64,000 bases of DNA from Phytoseiulus persimilis (lineage: Eukaryota; Arthropoda; Arachnida; Mesostigmata; Phytoseiidae), in contig CM075101.1 in assembly GCA_037576195.1 (NCBI GenBank), positions 48,732,001-48,796,000 of the forward strand, given 5' to 3'. This document shows, piece after piece, positions 35,701 through 47,572 of this stretch. Every line of letters begins with the position of its first letter. Position 1 is the first letter of the stretch. The notes beneath the pieces are model-generated. The model was not told the DNA's origin and made no database searches. It saw only the letters and a program-made list of their open reading frames with translations. A program made the position numbers and the translations under genes.

Positions 35701-38700
35701 TCCAATACGCGGAATACCGAATTTTCGAGCACATTTTTGTCCACCTGTTTGGCCACAGTGCGACGTTGGTGCCCCTCACGTCAAATGTCACTGAATTGAA
35801 AGTTCCTCGTCAGGACGAGCATTTTTTCCAATGATACTCAACGGTCGCGTCGCGCATTGCAGAAGATACCTCAGTCGAAATATCGCAGAGGATCGCCCGA
35901 TCGGCGAGATTGGACCGCGGCACTGCTCTCTCTATATGGCTGAGAGTCGGCTGCCTCCAGCTCTACGCCAGGCGGGTCACATGTGCAACCAACATCAAAA
36001 TCAAGAAAACGAGGATTGTCAGGTCGCACGCTTGCTTAAATCAAGCTGACATGCGGCGAACAAAAAACGGAGAGTCAGTAGGAGGGGAAATGAAGGAGGT
36101 TTATCTCTGGAGAGGACAAGTCTGCGTGCGTCCTAATCGGCGAGCTACGTGCTCAATTACCATTGAGCTTCTCTGCCATCAACTGGCCCCGCGAACGAGC
36201 CGGCCGTCAATGAGTGACCGGGAGCGCAAAATCAAGAGTGAAAAGCGAGTCTACGGTCTCAAGGGAGACGTGTCGAATCTGCATCCATCCTTTTGTGGGA
36301 AGTTACTGCTGGCTAGTACCAACGTGCCGAAAGAAAGAGGGGCATCGCACCCTAACCTTAAATCAGCAGTTTTCCACAGATTTGTTCGACGGGAGTGTTT
36401 CATAGAATATCCAACTTGAGCGGACGAGCTCGGTCCGACTTCAAGACGCCCGGAATCCGAGCCCCTGATTCGCAAACTAGGCGGCCGCTCGCCAACACAG
36501 GCGCGCTGACCACCCGACTGTGCCGCTGGTACTCTCCGAGGAAAATTCGCACGAAAACTGTCGTAGTGTTCTGAGCTTCCTGGACGTTATTCTCTGTTGC
36601 CTCTGAGATGGCTTCCCGAGACCGAGCGCTCTTTAATCGCTCTGCAATCGTCGAGGACGGAGCGAAGTCAGAAGACGATGGAGGAGATAATAAAACAACG
36701 GCGAACGGAATCAGCATTTATCCGTCGGCTGGGGGATCCCCGGCATCTTCGAAGATCTCGTTGAGCCGTCCCCACTCGCAGATCCGGGATACTTCCACTT
36801 CGCCGAGCGTGAGACGATGCACACACGGTGACACCGGGTCGCATGAGACTTTTTCAAGACTCCCCGACGAGATTTCACAGGCAGCTAATTCGTAGTGATG
36901 GGCCAATCAGAAGCGAAAGTTACTGATAAACACATGTCTAGCGGAAACGGTGTTCGCTCTCTCCAGCTTCAGGGTTCCAGCACCGCCAGACTTCCGAGTT
37001 TCTCCGATTTCGCTTCCTTCGACGGTCAGGAGTGTTACCGGCGGACGAAAATGAGAGACAAACTCACCTGGATTAGGAACGTCCGAACTTCCGTGGCAGT
37101 CGGCGCGATTTGGAACGAACTTTTTGAGGGAACTCGAATTCTATCGCAACGGCTCAACTTCTGCCCATGGCTCCTCCTCCGCTCGCGGCTGTATTCCCCT
37201 GAGCACAAGAATCACCTAACCTGCTGCAAGATCGACGGGAGGCAACGGAGGGATAAGTGAGCGGATGAGTTTCCTTGAGGACGACATACTCCGTATGTCT
37301 TCTGTGGAATCCAATTGAACATTCCTGGCGTCCACCAGAGCCACTTTATGTAATGTATCCCCGTTTCGACAACGCTCCCTCGCAGCTCGGGAAAAGACCG
37401 ACGGACGGATAGAGACACAGTCGTCGAAAGATAGGCAGGGAGAGGTTGCACACAGAGATCCGAGCACATAGCTCCCGAGACCCGGATGTCGGTGATATCC
37501 GCGTACACCTTCTAACCCTTGGTGAAGAATCCAATTGGGAAGGATTCCACAGCTCGTGTTCAAAGAACGCGTCACCTAAAACGGACAGACAGACATTGAC
37601 TCGTCGCCGCCGTCGGAGCGCGATGCGTCACTCCGATTGGATAGCTGAACGCATTCGTTCGAGCCGCCCGCTCGGCAGACAAGAACATAGAACTCAACAA
37701 GCACGTTCGAAACAATATCTAATCCACTCAGCATGATGACTGCTAGGAGCCTCGATCTGCTGATGTGACAAGAAGAAACTATTTGAGCAGTACTCAGGAT
37801 CAGGAGATCAGCGTGATAGCTAGCTCCTCATTGCGTCACAGTGCGCATCTGTCGACGCTCTGCGTGTTCCCCCTCGTTTCCACAACATATCGGAATTCTC
37901 GTAGTTCCGTCACACGAGTCATATCGATACATACACAGAATCTCCACAGATACTAATTCATCGATATATGCGAAACTGTGGACCAACTGGGTTCATCAAC
38001 AAGCACCGGACTTGCGAGACTGTTCCACATCGAGCTGCGGTTCGCCCTCCAGTACTCGAGGGAAGAGCGGTGGCGGGGACATGTGCAGATTCGGCAAGGG
38101 AGGTCGTTCCGGCCATCTGCGGGAGGGGTTCCCCGAAGTTCATTTTTTCGTTAGTCAAGAATTCGGTCTGCAACGTCAGCTTTGGGGGTATGGAATCGGG
38201 AATATGGGGGGCAGGCTTGAGCCCGGTACACTCCTGAGCGGCAGGCCACAGTCTCAGTAGTCGGGTCCATTCGCCAAAATCTGCGCTCCTTTAGGAGACA
38301 ACGTCGAAATGATTTAAATCGAAGAATTTCCAAATATCCGGAGTTCGTGGAAAATCCCGATCATGTGTAGGACGAATCGCTGATTCGCTCGAGCCGGTTA
38401 ACGATTCAGTCCCCCCGCAAACCGGTATCGAAAACTCAATCGTCAGCGCAGTCGAGATCGCAGCTCTCACAGCGAGTCTTGGTTGAGACGTCGGAAGGCT
38501 TGAGGTTAATTTTAGAGAGCCGAACCATCATCATCGAGCTATCCGGGCAGTCTGCAAGTGCCCTTGAAGAAGCCAACTTACTCCACCTGTCTCTCGGTCG
38601 GTTGAACAACTGTTCTCGGCAACGCGCGACCAACCACAAAAAGTTCCAACTTTGCGGACACTTTGGCGAGGCGGAGGCTGCGTGTTTCCCTCAGAAGATA

Positions 38701-38769
38701 TTCCAGCCCTGATATCGCGAGATCCTGAGCAACAGGAATCTCATACATTTAGGCATGAATGTCGAAAAT
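32701..38769. other. Gene-poor stretch, no family recognised
   Basis: Open frames such as 33000..33455 (plus) and 36400..36717 (minus) show no motif. A short sequence, AGATCTCAAGAG, occurs twice about 90 bp apart near 35400 and 35500. Nothing else stands out apart from the CT run listed separately. Confidence 0.35.
34685..34702 (+). repeat. (CT)n microsatellite
   Basis: About nine uninterrupted CT dinucleotides. Confidence 0.9.
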
Positions 38770-38831
38770 GGAACCATCCTCCCTAAAAAAGCGTCTCGGA
38801 GGGACAGAATCTCCCGGAGCAGGATGGTTCC
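38770..38831. repeat. Perfect 11-bp inverted repeat (62-nt hairpin)
   Basis: GGAACCATCCT at 38770..38780 is exactly complementary to AGGATGGTTCC at 38821..38831. The 40-nt loop contains a weaker GGGA/TCCC pairing. It could form a stem-loop in RNA, but no RNA family is recognised. Confidence 0.6.
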
Positions 38832-41800
38832 TGAGGAGGGAAGTTAAGCAGACTTGCCCAAGGTGCAGTCGTCTCGAACTGTCATCCCGTTGAGCAGGCC
38901 GGAAGGAACGGAAGGGCCGGCTCCGCTGACATCAGTTAAGAGTGAATAAGTCCACATTAAGATTCCCAGTCAATGGCCGAGGCGACGAAGGCAACAGTAG
39001 TAGGAGCAGCTGTCAAGCATGGAAATTTACTCGAGGCCCGTCTTAAGGTTAGGATGTCCTGACGAATCCGAGGGACCGACAGAATGAGAGGAGGGGCCGG
39101 TCCTAGGGATGCAGGAAAGGGAAATTCGAGAGGGGGAATCCGAGAGGAAGCGAGGATTGAGCACTCTCAAGAGAGACAAGAAAGACAGAATACATTGTTA
39201 GGGAACATTGGAGAAATGTCCTCTTGACATGCATGCAGCAGCCAGTCCACCGCCGCCTCCACCTCCGAGACAACCCCCATCGGCACAGTCAAAACCAGCA
39301 GTAGCAGCTGCCAACATCTCGGTCGAATGTCACCTTTTTATTCAAGCAATTCAGAGGAGAAACGTTTGCTTCCAGCCGCGACGGGTGGATCTCGCGGTCG
39401 TTGAAGCTGTCGACATTCATCTCCGCTAAAGACTGCTCAATATTCATGGTCCAAAATCCGTGGTTGCCAACCTGTCTTGATCGTTTCCGATTCTAACTTG
39501 TCGGAGGGGAGCCCGGGGAGCGCTCGCGGCGTCATTTGCATCGGATATGCGATAATTATTCAACGACGCTCCCATGCAAACGTCTCGGAAAATTATCTAC
39601 TTCCGAGCTCTGGCCACTGGAAATTTCAGATGGGCGCGCGGCCGTGGCCCTAATTGTCATGGTCCTCCCTGATCTAGAGCCTCGACTCGGGGAATCAATC
39701 ATTAACCCCAACACCGATCCAACGGGCGACCTTCCCGAGCTTTCCTCAGCGCGGGCGTTTGATTTGGAGCCCCGCCAGGGCCCAATCGTTCCAGGGACCT
39801 GAAGCCTCGTTATGGGAAGCGCCTTCTGCCCCATCAATCCCTTTTCGCGATTTGAACTTCCAGAGGCCTCGAATCGGACTGGCCGCAGCTCAAGTTCCAT
39901 ACTTGCTTCGCATCACGTTGCCGTCCGCTCCTTCCTTGCACCGGTCGCGCATTTCCCCGCATCCTTCCAGTTGCGACAACGTTTCGTGGAATGAATGCGG
40001 GCTCCATGACTTCGCATATTTCGGAGTTCATGCAAACTCGGCTCCAAAGACCGATCTCCCGATTGAGGGACTCACGGTCTCGCGGTGATCTCATCCCAAT
40101 GGAGCTCATCCCAAAGAGCTTCCCGCGGCGGAACAAGAGAACCGCTGCATTTCAGTTCGCAGGAAAAGTGCGAGCGGAGAAGTTAGGTAACACGTGATGA
40201 GACGACTCCATGAGGACGAGTCATTAGCAGTTATGTAAAGAACATTCTCTCGGTGTGTGCTTCTGCTCGTGCTGCCGGCCGGTTCTTATTAACATCGTTC
40301 AGCATAAAGATAAGAAACTTGGCTTCCTGCACAAGCACACGACAGAAGCAACGGCAACAACGCAGTTTCCGTTCGCGGTACAACCCACGCGTGTTCAGAC
40401 GTGTGTAGGTTCATAACCGTTTCCACTACTCTATTAGTTCTCCATTCAACCGGGTGTTTCCAACGTGTTTATTCACTCCCGCAGGTAAGGACAACGAACC
40501 GAGCGATGTTTGCCGATTCAGCTCAGCCGGGAACGCCCGCGTTCACAAAGTTCCGGCGACGTTCTACGCGCGGGTAACCGGCGCAGCTCTGTCGACGCGA
40601 TCAGAAACTTCCATTCCCGCGGACAACCGCTCCAGCCGTGCTGCTGTTCCACGAAGCTGAGACGCCTTCGGGAGGAACTCGTTTTGAGCGGTTCAGCTCG
40701 TGAGGTTTGCGAGGCAACATCTCACGCCAAAGGGTTTTTGATAGACTTTGATTGGACGCCGTCCTCCGTTGTCATTTTTGAGCAGAAAACGCAAGGTTTT
40801 CCGCCTCACCGGGAATTCGGCCGCGAACCACCGGTCGCCGATCGAAGTAACGGTCGGACAGGCCATCTTGCCGGGCGTGGGATCACCTGTAATAAACGCT
40901 CAGCCAACACCCTCCAGCCGGGCTTCAAGATAAATTAGACTCGCTTGTGCGCGCCGCTCTCCCCTGCAGATACTTCAACCCCTATCTGTCCTGAGCTCTC
41001 GGCGCGGGTCCCCCTCCTTGTGTTTCTCCGGGCCAGCCGCCCTCTCAAGTACCCAGCGACAAGTGAAGCGGCTATCGAGCTCGAGTTTGATGCTCTTGTG
41101 TCTTTCTGCAAGAGACACCTGCTGATTTTTCCTCCCTCCATGAGTATCGACTTCCTTCATCGAGGAGACCCAGAAGCGTCGAGCCTTCATTCTCGACTTA
41201 CCTTGACCACTCCAGTCTGCCTTTGGCGCTCAGCTCTCGTATCGCTCGTCGAACGATCGAGTTCTAGTTGACCTCCGCGGCGTCCACCCCATGATCCACC
41301 GTGCCAACCGGGATCATATTCGCGGACTTGGCGGAGCTCTGACTGCGAATCAGAGAATTCGTGGAACAGCATCCTGGCCGAGACTCGGTGAGCCCACGAG
41401 GGATCCGGCCTGCCAAGATGGAGGAAGTTGGCGAATGCACCTTGCGTTCGCGTGTTCGTGGCTTGTTCACCGAGTGGCTCGCTTCTGGATTCACCGTCTG
41501 GCGGTGCGTTACAAGGTACGTAGTTTGACGTTGACGTAACCAGGCGTGTTCCGGAGGCGCGAGCACGCAGGAGAACGGGCGAGCGAGCGAGCGGTTGAGC
41601 GTACTCCAACTGCCGACATGAATATGCGCAGCTAGCGGAGTCATTTGTCATCCCCAGGTAGAGTGGAGTATTTGTTACTGTGGTGAAGGCAGCCATCCCG
41701 GCAGTTTCCCAGCCTTGGCCAGCTGTAAACGTAATGGATTGGATTTTTCCTCTTCGCTCCTCCCTCCATCTCTCCCTCGTTTCTTGTTGCGGAGCACGGT

Positions 41801-43859
41801 CCATGCGAGAGCCAACGATATGGAAACACGAAACAAACCTCTGCTTGGGGGCCGATGGTGTGCGATGGCTCGCGTGTCCACGCATCTATCTGCAGCAGCC
41901 GCAAGCGTTGAAGACCGCCGCGACCGTCCGCTACGCGTTCAGATTTCGATACATTCTCGAGAGAGCTCCGTTCGCGGCCTCCGCCGCTTGTCGGCAACTC
42001 ATCGGAACGAGTCGGTTGGTAAACGATCCGATCGCGTCGCTGGAGCACGTTGCACACTTGACCTCGATCGTTGGAAACCGGCGCTTCCTCGGGGAAACTC
42101 CTCTCGGATGCAGACTCGCTCCGATCGAGAACGAGGCCTCGTCCATCCACTGTAGAGCTACGGAACACTGAACTATTCGTCCCCCGGACCCACAGAATTC
42201 TCCACAGGTCAGGCGCGGAGGACTCGTTCCTGGCCCCGAAAAAAACTCTTCCACCATCGTCGGATTGGTTCTCCCGAATCCCCTCCGAATCAGCGCTCGC
42301 TTCGGATCGTTCAACACCGAGCCCGATCGCTTCAGTTTGCGGTGATCAAACCGCCGTGCGAAGCCCTTCTCGAGGCGACAACTTAACAAATAGACCCGTG
42401 GATAGAACGACGGGGGAGAGTTACCGGGTGAAATTCCTACTGAGGGTGAGAGCGGAACGCCGCCTCGAATTTACATGACAAAAGTTACGATTTGAAAGGA
42501 AAAATGGTCGACGCTAACATTTCCGGGCCGACCTGAATCGAGCCTGCGGCCCAACTCTCGAGGGAGCTCGCTGAATAAATATATCGTCCCGCGCTTATTA
42601 GCATTCTTCTAGCTTGGCACCCTAGACAGAGCTGGAGCCGCAGCTCGAGATTTCATTGGGTTCAGGATTCGCGACAAAAAAAATTGGGAATCTGGTTCAA
42701 ATTTGAGGTCGCGACATTCCGGTTGCCCAAATGAAGCGCACCATCGAAGTAGATGGTGACGAACGGCGCCATTCAGTGAGGCTTTATTCGGATCGGGATT
42801 ACTAGACCTCGAAGGTTTAGGTGATTTTTCGAAATAATCTCTCCTTCGCAATCGAGCGATCTCAGGTAATTGATGGAATAATTCCGAAAAATCACCCAAA
42901 CTCCCAGACTCTGGTTGTGACTGATGAATCGCAAGTGAAGTTCGATGAGCTATGGAGCTGACGAGTCGCAGTCAACTGCGATCGAAACTCGAAGAGCGAG
43001 ATCCTCTCGCGCCCGCACCGCCACCTCCGTTGCGAACGTCACACGGTGATTGTTCTGAGAACTATCCTTCCAGCCGGAGCATTGACTCTCCTCGTTCTCA
43101 TTCCGCTCCATCAGACAGTGTTCTTCGGCGGTGAGCGACTCGTGCAAAAGCTAATTACGAGTGTTCCGCATTGATGAGGCGCATCCGAGCGAAGGGCTGG
43201 CGTCTCAAAAATTCGTCCCTCTACATAGCTGCCTCTCGAGCAGACAATCTGAAGCCTCATATCTGCGAGACTTCTAGGACTTCCGTCGATTCGAAAAGTA
43301 GACGCCATTCCAGTTCATGGGGCTGTTCAGCCACGCGCTTTCTTCGGAACAGCTTTCAGGAAGGATCTCAGATTAGTTCGCTCCTCGCGTACGGAACAGC
43401 AGCGACGAACCATCAGAAAACTTCATTCCTAGAGTCGGAACCCCTCATTCGCTCGATCAGTGTTTCGCGTGAGTCAGTGATCCCGGTTGAGGAGGGAGAT
43501 TAACTGGACTCAACTTTAGAGAGACGCACGCGGGCGACATGACATGACGCCTTAAAATGACCGTATAAGCAACCGACCTGGAGTCAGGTTATTCAGAATG
43601 GTATCCCAGCTTCGCGCTCCCAGGACGGAAAAATCGCTCGAAGGAGGTGGATAGTTACAGAGCGCATGATTCGAGGGCCCATCTGTTGAGCGAATCACGA
43701 ATTTAATGTTGCTTCGATATCAGAACGTATGCACTGACGAACGCTCGCCTTGTTCATCTAATACGACGATCTAATACGATAAAACTTGAATCGACCCCTC
43801 TGAAATGAGAATTACAGGAGACCCATGGGGACAGGTCAAGTACGTCAGCGCTGCCATCG
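38832..43859. other. Gene-poor, GC-rich stretch
   Basis: Long frames on the minus strand (41187..41885, 41641..42168) overlap equally long plus-strand frames, which indicates base composition rather than genes. No domain is recognised. A CCG-rich run lies at 39247-39275. Confidence 0.4.
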
Positions 43860-44048
43860 ATGAAGGGAAATAGTGAGCAGCTTCTCGTCAAGGAAGCTAG
43901 CCTGTCTCGCCGGGCGACGAAACTTCGCTCAGTCGTCGAATGCATTCACGGGATCGTCGGTCAGAGCTACCGGCTGCTCCACAAATACCTCGATGAATAC
44001 TGCTTTCTGGAGTGGCGAATTCGTGTTGAAAATTCTGAAATTAATTGA
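43860..44048 (+). pseudogene. Possible transposase C-terminal remnant
   Basis: A 62-codon frame with RSVVECIHGIVG, YRLLHKYLDEYCFLEWR, resembling the C-terminal part of ISXO2/Merlin-type DDE transposases, where the last catalytic acidic residue lies in a (V/I)E helix and a YLDEF-WR phrase follows. No upstream catalytic domain is seen and the frame stops at 44046..44048. The resemblance is short and from memory; it may be chance. Confidence 0.22.
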
Positions 44049-46744
44049 AAGCCTTTTGGATGTACTCAAAAATGGGGGATGCCCTCTCAGGGGACCAGAA
44101 GGGTGGTCAAGAAAGTTGGCACCACCGACCCTTGATGCTCGCGAAATTTCAGCTCTCGATCTGGATGATTTTCTCAGACGTACCTCAGATCAATTACTCA
44201 CGCTGATATCTGGAGCCCACCATCTCCAGCAAGCGGCGTCGTTCTTGGCCGAGACTTCGCATGTCTGACACAACAATTCCATGACCTCTGTCAGAAGCAT
44301 GCCACATATCGTTCGACTTTCAATCCAGCCTCTTCACATAGGACGTAAGATCTGGGAAATTCGCATCGATCACAACAACGAGGTTGGATCCCTCGCTATC
44401 TTGTTGGCAACAGGACGGTGATTGGCTATCCCCATGCGGCTGGTGACATATTCGCCAGGGGGGCCTTCGCCTGTCATTCCTTGACCAGCGGAGCACCTAA
44501 CGGATCCCCTCTGCCGAGAGACGGAGACGCGGCAGCGAACTCAAGTAGAGCTGACGATTGGAGTCACGTTTGTCGGCAAAGTTTGATTCGATATTGAATG
44601 ATGAGAACGGTGCTATGTCTAGTTAGTTTCAAGGGCCAAAATCATCGTGTTAGTCAAATTCTGCGGATTTGGAGCGATGCCATGATCTCGGACGTCATCA
44701 CAATCGATGTCTCCACTGCTCCGGATATTGATTCTGAGCCCAAGATTGGCCAATCCCGACTCGGTCGTCGAAACAGCTAAAATGAGTATTTTTCCGCGGC
44801 GTTGATGGTAATTCTTCCTTGCGACTCAGGAATGATCGAGGCAGATAACGCAGAAGTTTGCATGTGTTTGCTCGACTGGAACTTCTTCAAAAGTGTCACT
44901 GAAATAAAAATCGCACACTCATTCGCCGTCGTACATTCATTGCGGAGATATGACTATTCGGGAATCGAGAGTCTCTCCCGTATTCCAACACGAGGACGCT
45001 CAGCCGCTCGACTCGTTTCCGCTGTCTGTAAGCTCCGGAAAACCTAGAATACCTCTCAGGAAGGAACGATTGCTCCAGCGCTGGTCTGGGTCGACTTTCA
45101 GGCGAACTCCTGAAGTTCGCCGCTCATGCGTGAACGGCTTCGAGTCTCAAGTTGGTTGAAGCTCGAGTCGTAACCTCCAGCCGTTCGGGGGCCGAGACTG
45201 AAGATCAGATTGTAAGAGCCCATATAACTGAATCTCGAGCGGCGACTCGAGACACACACACACCTCTGAGGAGAGACGACCCGCAGCACACGGGGCTGTT
45301 TCAGGGTGAGCGGAGCTTCGACGCGGTGTGTCGGATGAGCACGCATGCGAGATTGATCGGGTGTGAAATATGTAGTCGCGATGATATTATCCGGTCTAAC
45401 TGCACCTGCGACTGCCACGTATGGAGTACCACGAAGACGGTTCTCCGTGGGACAAACGTTTTATGTAGCAGAGACCTTCGATTTGGGAGCGCCTATACAG
45501 AGACAAGAGATGCAGTTGTTTGTCACTTTGTCATTCATGCAATGTAATAAGATCCAATGATCCTTGTAATCAAGTTGTTCCTTCTTTTGCTGGAGATGAG
45601 CCGATTCGGCTCCAGCTTCCTTCGGAAGTAGACATCATTCTAGTTCGGGAGTTTTCATTTTTACGGGAGGCGCCTCAGTGAAATTCTGTTCTTCTCGAAT
45701 CTGGATTCCACTGCCGACCGCTTGGATTTCAAGAGCCCCTGAAAGCACTGAAAATCATCATGAACAACCGTCTTATTCGATTTTTAAACGACTAAGGGGT
45801 ATTTGATTCCAAGGAGACTGGACATTGTGCTTCAAATGCCTATATCGACTGAACGATTCAGGCAACGAAGGCGCTGATGACCGATGAGCAAATCATCGGG
45901 ATCAATTGGGAATTAATTAATCAGAGTCTGCGGGGCTGTGAAGTGCGGATCGAAGCTGCGGAAGCATGCAGTCTTTATTCGGAGGGCGAGGTTCTCGATG
46001 AAGAGGGGTAATTGGGTCGGCTGTGCAGAAGTACCAAGCAAATAACTCTCGCACACAGCTCAATCGTCCTCTGCGGACTAACAGCGCGGCCCCGGCAGAT
46101 GGAAGACGTTTTCACCCGAGACACCAATGGTATTTTGATATGATATGACAGCTCATGATCTTTTTCATCATAATATAACACCTCAATCACACGAATGAAG
46201 GTTTACCCAACCCTCGAGGCATTGAAGAACCTCGCGTGTAACGAGCCTTCTGCGCAAGAAACCCCCCATTTCGAAATGAGGGAAGAGTCTGAAGTCATCT
46301 GGTCCATCCCTGTAATGCCTCCCTCGTCACAACCGAAAACATGAATCCCGTTGCTCGGGAATTCCGTTAGTGGGAGATTCTCCACTCCTGGGACGTTAGC
46401 TGGAACGGACTGTGGGAGCTCTGTGGATTTCTGGCAATGAAGATGCAATGCGCCCAGAAACTCATCAGATGAGGACCTTTTATATAGGGCTCTACGACCC
46501 GAGCGAAGTTTCCCCCATTCTTGGAGCCTACGCGAACAGGGAGCTTTTTCCTTCTTCTTCACGGCGAAACTTCAGGGTCATGATTTCCTCGACACTCGAT
46601 TCGGAGTCGATACTCGCCTGAATTTCCAAATTCATCGTTTCACAGAGTCCGCACGAAATCTTTGTGCTTATGAAATTGTTACTGACTGTGTGAAAATGTT
46701 ATGCCTTTGTTACTGACTGGAAAATCTTCTGGACGAAGAGGGAT
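44049..46744. other. Unassigned stretch
   Basis: No family recognised. The minus frame 46203..46562 is mildly protein-like (NIPGVENLPL-type text followed by GVSCAEGSLHARFFNASRV) and lies just downstream of the duplicated terminal exon, but no splice model emerged. Confidence 0.2.
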
Positions 46745-47047
46745 TCGAACGATCTCCGGAATGATTCATTGAAATATAATTCATCATCACGAGTGGTTAT
46801 CGGCTTTTGAGATGATGAAGGTGTTCGTCGGCAGATCCTTTCTCGGGACGTGGATCAGACGGGGTCTGGATCGAGGCTCTCGATTTGCTCTCATCGTAAG
46901 CTGTTTCCAGAACACCCAGATTGGGAGCACGACCGTCATCACAGCCAGGGGGAGCAGAGTCTTACCGCTGTCGGTCGTGCAAGTACCTCTGTCTTGCAAA
47001 TGAAACTCATGGATTCTGCGATTACCGACTCCATAGCCTGGGAACAT
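46745..47047 (-). pseudogene. Duplicated terminal exon of the receptor-like gene
   Basis: Encodes TLLPLAVMTVVLPIWVFWKQL (a membrane segment), then a basic stretch and a C-terminus ending ISKADNHS. This is clearly paralogous to the last exon at 47573 onward (TLLPLAVMMLALVAWVFLKQF ... SRAEDHSRL). Similarity continues past the stop into the 3' flank. The position of the AATAAA in the other copy reads AATGAA here. No complete upstream extracellular part was found for this copy, so it is either a relic or the end of a second gene whose earlier exons I could not define. Confidence 0.55.
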
Positions 47048-47556
47048 GACCCGGGAAGGACCGAGGCAGATCGCGGAGCGCCCGCCTCCTTATCCCGGAG
47101 GACCGAGAGTCATCACTGATTCAGGATTTTGATTCCCCGCGGTTCTGTCCTTCGAAGTTTCCCGTGAGTTCATGACCTCATCTGATAGCCTCCAAATTCA
47201 CTCTGACTCGAGTGCAAACTTAGTTTCACGAGTTCAACTGTTGAGGCGAAGCGTGGAAAGAATCTCATCTCGGTTCTGAGTCTAGCCACATCCTCCGGTT
47301 TTTGAGGGCTCCGACCGCTGAGCAGTTCGTTGGCGTCGCCATTTTTGAGCGGGTGAAATCGTCTAACTGTGGACCTGAGCGTCGACTCGAGACTCGTCAC
47401 AGTTCTAAAAGGAGGTGTTGCGGTGGCGAGTTGGCACTAAATAATACTAGCTGTACTCGTCCGAATTTCTTTTCGCGATCCGAATGGAAGCAACACTAAT
47501 TCAACCTCTTCGAAAGTCGTGCCAATAGGAATAAATGCAGCCGATTTCCGGAATAA

Positions 47557-47562
47557 TTTATT
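47557..47562 (-). terminator. Poly(A) signal AATAAA of the receptor-like gene
   Basis: AATAAA on the minus strand, 10 nt beyond the stop codon ending at 47573. Degenerate in the duplicated copy. Confidence 0.45.
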
Positions 47563-47572
47563 AAATTACAAT

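Noticed and set aside
40193-40230. Sequence resembling a hammerhead ribozyme core (GTGATGAG ... CATGAGGACGAG)
   Set aside because: The conserved CUGAUGA reads GUGAUGA and the essential GAAA after stem II is missing (GAGTC instead), with no matching third stem.
41187-42171. Very long open frames on both strands (up to 232 codons)
   Set aside because: Several overlapping frames on both strands stay open together, the mark of GC-rich composition; no domain or splice evidence.
46740-46775. GTTCGAATCC, a tRNA B-box-like sequence on the minus strand
   Set aside because: No acceptor stem, D arm or A box in position; it sits in the flank of a duplicated exon.
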